Assembly: GCA_944385675.1 (NCBI GenBank)
Contig: CALWYD010000116.1
Span: 1-35,278, forward strand
Direction of reading: 5' to 3'
Length of the DNA: 35,278 bases
Origin: an uncultured Oscillospiraceae bacterium
GTDB taxonomy: Bacteria; Bacillota; Clostridia; Oscillospirales; Oscillospiraceae
In this document: one piece after another, positions 24,718 through 31,677 of the stretch
Position numbering within the stretch: the stretch's first letter is position 1
Layout of the letters: each line of letters opens with the position of its first letter
The notes under the pieces: model-generated
Told to the model about the DNA's origin: nothing
Seen by the model: only the letters and a program-made list of their open reading frames with translations
The model's database searches: none
Position numbers and translations under genes: made by a program

Positions 24718-25671
24718 ATGTCCTGCTCCGCCGTGATTGACCTCCACTGCGACACTCTCACTGCCGCTATGGATTTTACCCAGTGCCAGGATACTTTGAA
24801 CAATTCCCGCTCCGCCTTTGCACTGTCCAGACTTCCACCGGACGTGAGGTGGTGTCAGTGCTGTGCTGTCTTTGTCCCCGACGGTCTTTCTGAAAATGAG
24901 GCTTGGCGGTATTATGGTTTTCACCGTAATAATTTTACCCGGCAGTTGGAAACTTTTTCCTTGTGTGCCCTCCCCTGCCGCACTGCTGAGGATATTGAGA
25001 GGGCCTGGAAATCCGGCAAAACTGCTCTCATGCTCACTGTGGAAAACGCCTGCTTCCTGGGCACTGGTGTAAATGGGGTGGAGGAGCTCTCCCGGGACGG
25101 GGTAGTGCTGGTCTCGCTCACCTGGAACGGGAAAAACACCCTGGGGGCCGGACACAGGGCCGCGGGCGGACTTACCTCCCTGGGCCGGGCAGTAGTGGGC
25201 GCCCTGGAGGATCGAGGTATTATTTTGGATGTGTCCCACTTGAACGATAATGGTCTGTCTGACGTGTTGGACATTGCCCGTCGTCCCTTCGTCGCCACTC
25301 ACTCCAATGCCCGGGCAGTGTGCCCCCACCCCAGAAATCTTACGGATGGCCAGCTGAAAGAACTGATTGCCCGGGGCTGCCTCATGGGCCTGAACTACTA
25401 CTCCCCCTTTCTGCGGGGAGACGGCGCCCCGGGAGAACTGAATGACCTGTGCCGCCACGCAGACCACATTCTGGCCCTGGGGGGAGGGGACTGCCTGGCT
25501 CTGGGCTCTGATTTTGACGGTGCCGATTTGCCCCCCTGTCTGGACAGCTGTGAAAAGGTGCCTGCCCTGGGCTCGTATCTGACCAGACAGTTTGGGATTG
25601 AGCTGGCAGAGAAAATTTTGTGGCGCAATGCCCTGACCTTTTTCCAGAAGAATCTGTCCGGTTTTCATTGA
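24718..25671 (+). CDS. Membrane-dipeptidase (renal dipeptidase, peptidase M19) family protein
   Basis: A 317-residue zinc dipeptidase with all expected ligands: H10 and D12 in IDLHCDT, the glutamate of LMLTVENA, the histidine of LDVSHLND and the histidine of ATHSNARAV, plus LGSDFDG for substrate binding. M19 enzymes cleave dipeptides, including some D-amino-acid ones, and are usually cytosolic in bacteria because no signal peptide is seen. The true start is ATG 24718, 7 bases after GGGAGG, rather than an in-frame ATG at 24697. It lies between tex and an AlbA_2-domain gene, all on one strand with short gaps. Confidence 0.93.
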   Translation: MSCSAVIDLHCDTLTAAMDFTQCQDTLNNSRSAFALSRLPPDVRWCQCCAVFVPDGLSENEAWRYYGFHRNNFTRQLETFSLCALPCRTAEDIERAWKSGKTALMLTVENACFLGTGVNGVEELSRDGVVLVSLTWNGKNTLGAGHRAAGGLTSLGRAVVGALEDRGIILDVSHLNDNGLSDVLDIARRPFVATHSNARAVCPHPRNLTDGQLKELIARGCLMGLNYYSPFLRGDGAPGELNDLCRHADHILALGGGDCLALGSDFDGADLPPCLDSCEKVPALGSYLTRQFGIELAEKILWRNALTFFQKNLSGFH

Positions 25672-25719
25672 AACAGCTCTTTCTGAGCGCTATACTAGGC
25701 GGTAAAGGGGGGCTGCGCC

Positions 25720-26223
25720 ATGCCGCTGGATGAGCTGGAATTTTTGGGGGAATATAAGGAAAATAACCGCATCGAGGCTAAGCGCGCCCAGGGCGGCCTT
25801 CCCCACAGCCTGTGGGAGACCTACTCCGCCTTTGCCAACACCTTGGGGGGCGTCATCCTGCTGGGGGTGGCCGAGGGGGCAGACGGCAGCCTCTACTCCG
25901 TCCCCCTCTTTGATCCCCAGGAGCTGGCAGAGGAGTTCTGGTCCATGGTGAACGACCCCAAGGTAGTCAGCTCCAACTTACTCCAGCCCGAAGACGTGCA
26001 GATTGTCCGCAGCGGCAAAAACCGGATCGTGGCCATCTTTGTCCCCCGGGCGGACTTTCGGCACCGCCCTGTCTATCTGGGTGGGGATCCCTTTACCGGC
26101 ACTTACTACAGGCGAGGAGAGGGGGACTGCCGGTGTCCCCGCCACGAGGTGGAGGCTATGCTCCGGGACCAGGCGGACCCATGTCCCCTGTCCGGATTAC
26201 CCTGCAAAAAGCGTCATGAATAA
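25720..26223 (+). CDS. AlbA_2 (Schlafen-like) domain protein, short form
   Basis: A 167-residue protein that is essentially one AlbA_2 (Schlafen_AlbA_2) domain. ENNRIEAKRAQGGLPHSLWE (16-35) is the glutamate-rich first motif, followed by TYSAFANTLGGVILLGVAEG. GTYYRRGEGDCRCP, with YxR, matches the third family block. In most relatives this domain is followed by a 300-residue C-terminal part with a winged-helix region; here the gene stops soon after VEAMLRDQAD and a hairpin follows. It could be a complete short form or a truncated gene. AAAGGGGGG precedes the ATG by about 9 bases. A TATACT (25691) offers a possible -10. Confidence 0.85.
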   Translation: MPLDELEFLGEYKENNRIEAKRAQGGLPHSLWETYSAFANTLGGVILLGVAEGADGSLYSVPLFDPQELAEEFWSMVNDPKVVSSNLLQPEDVQIVRSGKNRIVAIFVPRADFRHRPVYLGGDPFTGTYYRRGEGDCRCPRHEVEAMLRDQADPCPLSGLPCKKRHE

Positions 26224-26227
26224 AAGG

Positions 26228-26255
26228 CAGGGAGGGGCCAAGAGGACCCTCCCTG
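26228..26255 (+). terminator. Probable weak terminator or RNA stem after the AlbA_2 gene
   Basis: CAGGGAGGG (26228-26236) pairs with CCCTCCCTG (26247-26255) around a 10-base loop and is followed by TTCTC. The U-tract is poor, so termination may be inefficient. The rest of 26256-26461 holds the next promoter and no gene that I can see. Confidence 0.55.
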
Positions 26256-26327
26256 TTCTCATCCTTGTGTCTGCCGGATTTGCCTTGAAAATTTCTTCAC
26301 TTCTGGCCATTTCCCATGCCGCACCGC

Positions 26328-26356
26328 TTTACGACCATTTTCCTTTCTGCTATACT
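26328..26356 (+). promoter_or_regulatory. Candidate promoter for the LytTR pair
   Basis: TTTACG (26328-26333), a 17-base spacer and TATACT (26351-26356). The leader would be about 100 bases. Only TATACT is a strong match (5 of 6). Confidence 0.45.
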
Positions 26357-26461
26357 GAAAAAAATGTCTCTCTCCACCTTCATCAGCCGGCCAGGGAAGA
26401 ATAAAAGCGAGACATAAAATGGGAACACCGGCGGAAGACTACCTGAGAAGGGGGGCGGCGT

Positions 26462-27172
26462 ATGATTCGTATTGCCATTGTAGAGGATGAGGCCCAGTAC
26501 TCCAAGCAGCTCTCAGACTATATCCAGGACTTTGGCCGGGAGTCCGGCCAGTCCTTTGCGGTGACCACCTACTCTGACGGAGACGAACTGGTAGAGGGGT
26601 ACAAGGCTCAGTTTGATATCATTCTGCTGGACGTAGAGATGCCCTTTTTGGACGGGATGACCGCAGCTGAACTTATCCGCCGCCAGGATCCTGAGGTAGT
26701 AATTATCTTCATCACCAATATGGCCCAGTATGCCATCCGGGGCTACGCCGTAGACGCGTTGGATTACGTACTCAAGCCGGTGACCTACTTTGCCTTTTCT
26801 CAGCGACTGTCCCGAGCCATTGGCCGAATCAAAAATCGGCAGCGACATTTTTTTACCGTTCCGGTCAAGGGAGGCGCTCTGAAGCTGGATGCAGGAGAAC
26901 TGTACTACCTGGAGAGCCAAGGTCACCGTCTCATTTTCCACACCACCGGGGGCAACCACATTTCTGCCGGTTCTATGGCCGAGTGGGAGGAGAAGCTGAC
27001 CCCTATGGGTTTTTTTCGCTGCAACAAGGGCTATTTGGTTAATCTGGAACACGTGGACGGTTTTCAAGATGGCTGCGCCCTCGTGAAGGGGGAGAGGCTG
27101 GTGGTCAGCCGCCCCCGTAAAAGTGCCTTTTTGGAAGCACTGGCCGGTTATGTGGGCGGGGTGAGTAAATAA
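26462..27172 (+). CDS. LytTR-family response regulator (AgrA-like)
   Basis: A 236-residue regulator with a receiver domain (acidic triad E8, D9, E10; phospho-acceptor Asp57 in LLDVEM; K in VLKPV) and a C-terminal LytTR DNA-binding domain (about 135-234, with LYYLESQGHRLIFHT and FFRCNKGYLVNLEHV). LytTR proteins bind direct repeats about 21 bases apart. It overlaps the GHKL kinase gene by one base (TAATG), so both are made in step. Start: ATG 26462 behind GAGAAGGGGGG. No agrB/agrD-like gene is visible, so it is not evident that this is a quorum system. Confidence 0.95.
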   Translation: MIRIAIVEDEAQYSKQLSDYIQDFGRESGQSFAVTTYSDGDELVEGYKAQFDIILLDVEMPFLDGMTAAELIRRQDPEVVIIFITNMAQYAIRGYAVDALDYVLKPVTYFAFSQRLSRAIGRIKNRQRHFFTVPVKGGALKLDAGELYYLESQGHRLIFHTTGGNHISAGSMAEWEEKLTPMGFFRCNKGYLVNLEHVDGFQDGCALVKGERLVVSRPRKSAFLEALAGYVGGVSK

Positions 27173-28482
27173 TGGACGAGCTGTTTCCCAACATTCCCCG
27201 ACTGTTCACCGCACTGGCAGAGTGGCTTTCCTGCATGCTTTTCATCTTGTCCTCTCCCCCCAGACTGAAAGGGCGACGTCTGGTTCTGGCCGCTGGCGGG
27301 GCGCTGGCTGTCCAGTGCCTGTTTTTAGAGATTACCGACCCTCTGCCGGTATTTTTCTGGATTCCCGCCATGGCTGCCGCGGTAGGGCTGATGTTTCTGA
27401 TGATCCTGGTGTGTTCTGACCTGTCTCCCGCTGCAGCGGGCTACTGCACGGTGCGGGCCTTCATTCTGGCGGAGTTTGCTGCCTCTCTGGAGTGGCAGCT
27501 CTACTTCTATACCGCCTACCGCCTGGACCGGTACAGCGCTCCCCTGTCCTGGGCCTTTATGGCCGCTACCTATCTGGTGGTCTTTGCTCTTTCTTGGCAC
27601 CTGGAACGGCGCTGGTCCTCCCCTGCCCCCCTGACAGTTACCCGGGGTGAGCTTGGTGCAGTAGCTTTTATCGGGTTGGCCGCTTTTTTTGTCAGCAACC
27701 TGAGTTTTGTTTACTCCAATACTCCCTTTAGTTCCTCTTTTATCACTGAAATCTACAACACTCGTACCCTGGTGGATCTGGCCGGTCTGGTTATTTTGTG
27801 TGCCTATCACCTTCAACGTCAGCAGCTGCATACCCAGCGGGAGCTGGATGCCATTCAAAATATCCTTCAGACCCAGTACCAGCAGTACCAGCAGTCCAAG
27901 GAGAGCATCGATCTCATTAACCGTAAGTACCATGACCTGAAACACCAAATCGCCCTGCTCCGCTCTGAGGGGGATGCGGCCAGGCGCTCGGCCTATCTGG
28001 ATCAGATGGAGGGGGAGATTCGCTCCTACGAGGCCCAGAATAAGACGGGTAGCTCTGTGCTGGATACCGTACTTACCAGCAAGAGCCTCTCCTGCGTTCA
28101 GGATCACATCCAGCTCACCTGCGTGGCTGACGGCTCCCTGCTCTCCTTTCTGGAGGTGATGGACATCTGTACCATCTTCGGCAATGCCCTGGATAACGCC
28201 ATGGAGTCCGTGCGCACCATCCCCCAGGAGGAAAAGCGGCTCATCCATGTGACGGTCTCCGCGCGGAAAGGCTTTGTCTTCCTGCGCTTTGAAAATTACT
28301 GCGAACAGGACCTCATCTTCTCAGACGGCCTGCCGGTCACCACCAAGGGGGATGGGGATTATCACGGCTACGGCCTCAAATCCGTCCGTTACACTGCCCA
28401 GAAATACGGCGGCTCCATCTCTGTCAGCCTGAAGGACAATTGGTTTGAATTGGATGTCCTCATTCCTCAGCCCAGGAGATAG
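27172..28482 (+). CDS. AgrC/GHKL-type sensor histidine kinase
   Basis: A 436-residue sensor kinase of the AgrC/NatK kind. Six or seven hydrophobic segments lie in residues 10-215. A coiled linker rich in Q (about 215-250) leads to the phospho-acceptor region with the YHDLKHQI motif (H254), and the GHKL ATPase shows GNALDNAMESV (the N box) and GYGLKSVRYTAQKYGG (the G box). It partners the LytTR regulator immediately upstream. AgrC kinases sense peptides in staphylococci, but many clostridial relatives have unknown ligands. ATG 27172 overlaps the previous stop. A strong terminator follows. Confidence 0.95.
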   Translation: MDELFPNIPRLFTALAEWLSCMLFILSSPPRLKGRRLVLAAGGALAVQCLFLEITDPLPVFFWIPAMAAAVGLMFLMILVCSDLSPAAAGYCTVRAFILAEFAASLEWQLYFYTAYRLDRYSAPLSWAFMAATYLVVFALSWHLERRWSSPAPLTVTRGELGAVAFIGLAAFFVSNLSFVYSNTPFSSSFITEIYNTRTLVDLAGLVILCAYHLQRQQLHTQRELDAIQNILQTQYQQYQQSKESIDLINRKYHDLKHQIALLRSEGDAARRSAYLDQMEGEIRSYEAQNKTGSSVLDTVLTSKSLSCVQDHIQLTCVADGSLLSFLEVMDICTIFGNALDNAMESVRTIPQEEKRLIHVTVSARKGFVFLRFENYCEQDLIFSDGLPVTTKGDGDYHGYGLKSVRYTAQKYGGSISVSLKDNWFELDVLIPQPRR

Positions 28483-28490
28483 GAGCATAT

Positions 28491-28541
28491 ACAAAAAAGC
28501 CCGCGTTGTTTGATTCGTCAAATAGCGCGGGCTTTTTTTGT
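28491..28541 (+). terminator. Intrinsic terminator after the AgrC-like gene, nested stem
   Basis: GCCCGCG (28499-28505) pairs with CGCGGGC (28526-28532), extended by an A-run upstream and a T-run downstream. The loop itself contains a second stem, TTTGA/TCAAA with a TTCG loop. The T-run (28533-28539) makes it a strong stop for the regulator pair. The following 150 bases lead to the GH3 gene and show only a weak -10 (TAAAAT). Confidence 0.9.
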
Positions 28542-28692
28542 ATAATTTGTGGTTATCCACCTGCAATTTAGGGTAAAAAATAGACAGTTTGCGTGTTCGA
28601 CCGTTCTTGCGGCGAAAAATGAGTTAAAATCCATACAGATGATGAGGCCGGGAGCGCATCTCGTCTCAAACTTTACTGCAGGAGGATTTAAA
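28542..28692 (+). promoter_or_regulatory. Leader region of the permuted GH3 gene, no clear promoter
   Basis: The stretch after the terminator must hold the GH3 promoter but none of its elements is convincing. TAAAAT (28625-28630) is a usable -10 with no good -35 at 17 or 18 bases. AGGAGGA (28679-28685) is the ribosome site. Two short ACxGTT motifs (28584, 28600) recall LytTR half-sites, but their spacing is not typical. Confidence 0.35.
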
Positions 28693-31605
28693 ATGCTAGC
28701 TATCAACATTGAGGACGTATTAAACGTCCTGAACACCATCAGGCCCTATCTCATAGGGCTTGGCGTGGTGCTGATTTTGACCATTGCAGCCATCATCGGT
28801 GCCCGCAGGCTTCCCCGCTCCAAAAAATTTCTGATCCGGGGAGAGGCCGCCCTGGCTATGGTTCTGGCCGTGGCCGTCACTGTCAATCTTATCTGCTTTG
28901 GCCCCATGTCCAGCCTTATCTCTCTGGCCATGGGAGACGGCTCAGTAGCCGAGGAGACCGCCGCCTCTGCCAATGAGCTTTGCCAAACCATTGCGGAGGA
29001 GGGCATTGTGCTGGTGAAGAATGAGGGCTCCCTGCCCCTGAGCAACACCAAGGTCAATGTCTTTGGATGGTCCTCTACCAACCCCGTATACGGCGGCACT
29101 GGTTCCGGCAGCCTGTCTGAGTCCTATCCCACCGTCTCCCTGCTAGAGGGGCTGTCCAACGCCGGTATTGAATACAACACCGCTATCTCCGACTTCTACA
29201 CCAGTTTCCGTGACGCCCGTCCCACGGTGGGTATGTGGGGCCAGGACTGGACCATCCCCGAGCCCACCTTGGAGGAGTATGACAAGGCCAATATTTTCGA
29301 AAACGCCAAGGCATTTTCTGACACCGCCCTGATTGTCATCTCCCGCTCCGGCGGCGAGGGGGCAGACCTGCCCACCAGCTACGACGGGGAAGACACGTTT
29401 ACAGAGGGAGGCACCTTCGGCGCCTCCGGAATGCGCATGAGCTCACAGACTGACGACCTGGATGCCTCCAAGCACTACCTGGAGCTCTCAAACCGGGAAA
29501 TTGCCATGGTGGAGCGGGTGACCAGTGAATTTGACAACGTTATTGTGGTCATCAACGCCGCCAACCCCATGGAGTTGGGCTGGCTGGATCAGTATGACTC
29601 CATTACTGCCGCCCTGGTTATGGCCGGTCCTGGCCAGAAGGGCTTCAACGCCCTGGGTGAGATCCTCACCGGCGCAGTGAATCCTTCCGCAAAGATGGTA
29701 GATACTTATGTCTATGACCTGACCGCCACTCCCACCTGGCACAACTTCGGCAGCTGCTTCTATGACAACATGGACGAATTTGCTGTGGATGGCGCCCTGC
29801 CAGCCTTTGTCAACTATGTAGAGGGCATCTATGTAGGCTACAAGTTCTATGAGACCGCAGCTGCGGAGGGACTCATTGATTATGAAACCACCGTCCAGTA
29901 CCCCTTCGGCTACGGCCTGAGCTATACCACCTTCTCCCAGGAGATGGGCTCCCTCTCCGAGAACAATGGCACCATTACCTTTGATGTCACTGTCACCAAC
30001 ACCGGCTCTGTAGACGGCAAGGACGTGGTCCAGGTCTATTACAACCCTCCCTACACCAACGGGGGCATTGAGAAGGCCAGCGCCAACCTCATCGCCTTTG
30101 ATAAGACGGACCTACTGAAGCCGGGTGCTTCTCAGACTTTGACTTTCTCCTTTCATCTGGAGGATATGGCCTCCTACGACGAGTATGGCAGTGGCTGCTA
30201 CGTCTTGGAGGATGGGGATTACATCATCTCCATTAACTCTGATTCTCACACTGTCCTGGCTTCCCAAACCTACACCGTATCCAGCGAGGTGGTCTATGAC
30301 GAGGATAATGCCCGCTCCACCGATGCCGTTCCTGCCACCAACCAGTTCGACTATGCCCAGGGCGATGTGACCTATCTCAGCCGGGCTAACGGCTTTGCCA
30401 ACTACGCCGAGGCTACTGCTGCCCCCGCCAACTTTACCTTGAGTGAGGAGCACAAGGCCACCTTCTTCAACAACAGCAACTACGACCCGACCCATTACAA
30501 CAATGCCGATGATGTGATGCCCACCACTGGGGCCAAAAACGGCCTGTCCCTGGTAGATCTCCGGGGGGCCGACTACGACGATGAGCGTTGGGAGCAGCTG
30601 CTGGATCAGCTGACTGTCTCTGAGATGGACACCCTGATTGCCATTGGCGGCTACCAGACCTCCGCCGTGAGCAGCATCGGCAAGGTGCAGACCATTGACT
30701 GCGACGGCCCTGCCTCTATCAACAACAACTTCACCGGCAAGGGCTCCATCGGTTTTCCCGCCGCCGTGATGATTGCCGCCACCTGGAACACCGATCTGGC
30801 CCAGGCCTTCGGCGACAGCATCGGCCAGATGGCTGACGAGATGGGCGTATCCGGCTGGTATGCCCCCGCCATGAACACCCACCGCTCTGCTTTCGCCGGG
30901 CGCAACTTCGAGTACTACTCCGAGGACGGTATCCTGGGCGGCTATATGGCCGCCAGCGCCATCCAGGGGGCCAGGGAGCACGGCGTGTACGCCTATATGA
31001 AGCACTTTGCCCTCAATGACCAGGAGAGCAACCGTACCGGCATGCTGTGCACCTGGTCCAATGAACAGGCGATTCGGGAAATTTATCTCAAGCCCTTTGA
31101 GCTGGCCGTGAAGGAAGGCGGCTGCCAGGCGGTTATGTCCTCCTTCAACTATATCGGCACCCAGTGGGCCGGCGCCTCCGCCCCTCTGCTCAACAACGTC
31201 CTGCGGGAAGAGTGGGGCTTTGAGGGCATGGTACTCACCGACTACTTCGGGGTATACGGCTACATGGATTCTGACCAGGCCATCCGGGGCGGCACCGACT
31301 GCATGCTGGTAGCCTATGACACGGAGACCAACCATGTTACGGACACCAAAAGCGCCACAGGCGTGCTGGCTATGCGTCAGGCCTGCAAGAACATCCTGTT
31401 TACCACCGTTAACTCCCGGGCCTACGCGGAGGAGAACCTGTCCGGCAGCGGGCTCCAGGGCTGGCAGATTGCCGCCATTGCCATTGATGTAGTCATCGGC
31501 GTGATTCTGCTTCTGGGCGCGGCAGCCATCCTGAAAAAGTCCCGCACCATTGCCCAGTCCCAACCCAACAACCCTGACAGCGAACCCCACAATGATCAGC
31601 AGTAA
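28693..31605 (+). CDS. Membrane-anchored, domain-permuted GH3 beta-glucosidase-like protein
   Basis: A 970-residue GH3 glycosidase with its domains in reversed order. Residues 100-390 are the C-terminal-type GH3 sandwich (EEGIVLVKNEGSLPL), then an FnIII-like domain (about 400-530; YPFGYGLSYTTFS), a linker, and the catalytic barrel-type domain (about 615-905). The latter has RNFEYYSEDG, YMKHFALND and GMVLTDYFG, with the nucleophile Asp850. TM1 (17-37) and TM2 (50-70) flank a basic loop (RRLPRSKK), and TM3 (about 922-945) precedes a basic tail. The positive-inside rule predicts the sugar-binding body outside the membrane, anchored at both ends. The ATG at 28693 follows AGGAGGA; a longer frame from 28549 is rejected. 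Reversed-order GH3 enzymes are known in ruminal Butyrivibrio and Ruminococcus. Confidence 0.9.
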   Translation: MLAINIEDVLNVLNTIRPYLIGLGVVLILTIAAIIGARRLPRSKKFLIRGEAALAMVLAVAVTVNLICFGPMSSLISLAMGDGSVAEETAASANELCQTIAEEGIVLVKNEGSLPLSNTKVNVFGWSSTNPVYGGTGSGSLSESYPTVSLLEGLSNAGIEYNTAISDFYTSFRDARPTVGMWGQDWTIPEPTLEEYDKANIFENAKAFSDTALIVISRSGGEGADLPTSYDGEDTFTEGGTFGASGMRMSSQTDDLDASKHYLELSNREIAMVERVTSEFDNVIVVINAANPMELGWLDQYDSITAALVMAGPGQKGFNALGEILTGAVNPSAKMVDTYVYDLTATPTWHNFGSCFYDNMDEFAVDGALPAFVNYVEGIYVGYKFYETAAAEGLIDYETTVQYPFGYGLSYTTFSQEMGSLSENNGTITFDVTVTNTGSVDGKDVVQVYYNPPYTNGGIEKASANLIAFDKTDLLKPGASQTLTFSFHLEDMASYDEYGSGCYVLEDGDYIISINSDSHTVLASQTYTVSSEVVYDEDNARSTDAVPATNQFDYAQGDVTYLSRANGFANYAEATAAPANFTLSEEHKATFFNNSNYDPTHYNNADDVMPTTGAKNGLSLVDLRGADYDDERWEQLLDQLTVSEMDTLIAIGGYQTSAVSSIGKVQTIDCDGPASINNNFTGKGSIGFPAAVMIAATWNTDLAQAFGDSIGQMADEMGVSGWYAPAMNTHRSAFAGRNFEYYSEDGILGGYMAASAIQGAREHGVYAYMKHFALNDQESNRTGMLCTWSNEQAIREIYLKPFELAVKEGGCQAVMSSFNYIGTQWAGASAPLLNNVLREEWGFEGMVLTDYFGVYGYMDSDQAIRGGTDCMLVAYDTETNHVTDTKSATGVLAMRQACKNILFTTVNSRAYAEENLSGSGLQGWQIAAIAIDVVIGVILLLGAAAILKKSRTIAQSQPNNPDSEPHNDQQ

Positions 31606-31629
31606 TTCATCTTACCATTTCACCCCACC

Positions 31630-31659
31630 GTCGACAGGCCCCCTTTGGGGCCTGCCGAC
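31630..31659 (+). repeat. 13-bp inverted repeat between the two GH3 genes
   Basis: GTCGACAGGCCCC (31630-31642) and GGGGCCTGCCGAC (31647-31659) pair with one A/C mismatch around CTTT. No T-tract follows; the second GH3 gene's AAGGAGG is 6 bases away. It probably acts as an intercistronic RNA stem that could stabilise or divide the two messages rather than a full terminator. Confidence 0.6.
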
Positions 31660-31677
31660 CGCCGCAAGGAGGACGCC

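Noticed and set aside
28549-28560. GTGGTTATCCAC, similar to a DnaA box
   Set aside because: Only one 8-of-9 match, no repeat cluster, no AT-rich unwinding region and no dnaA or dnaN nearby, so no origin is claimed.
28584-28625. LytTR box pair before the GH3 gene
   Set aside because: Half-sites are 16 and 20 bases apart, not the usual 21, and mismatch the consensus; kept only as a weak hypothesis.
28549-28692. Upstream extension of the permuted GH3 open frame by 48 codons
   Set aside because: The extension is terminator-proximal and has no ribosome site; AGGAGGA is correctly spaced before the ATG at 28693.
30112-31590. 492-residue open frame antisense to the permuted GH3
   Set aside because: Composition is V, G and H rich in the way of a third-position shadow; the sense strand encodes clear GH3 motifs.
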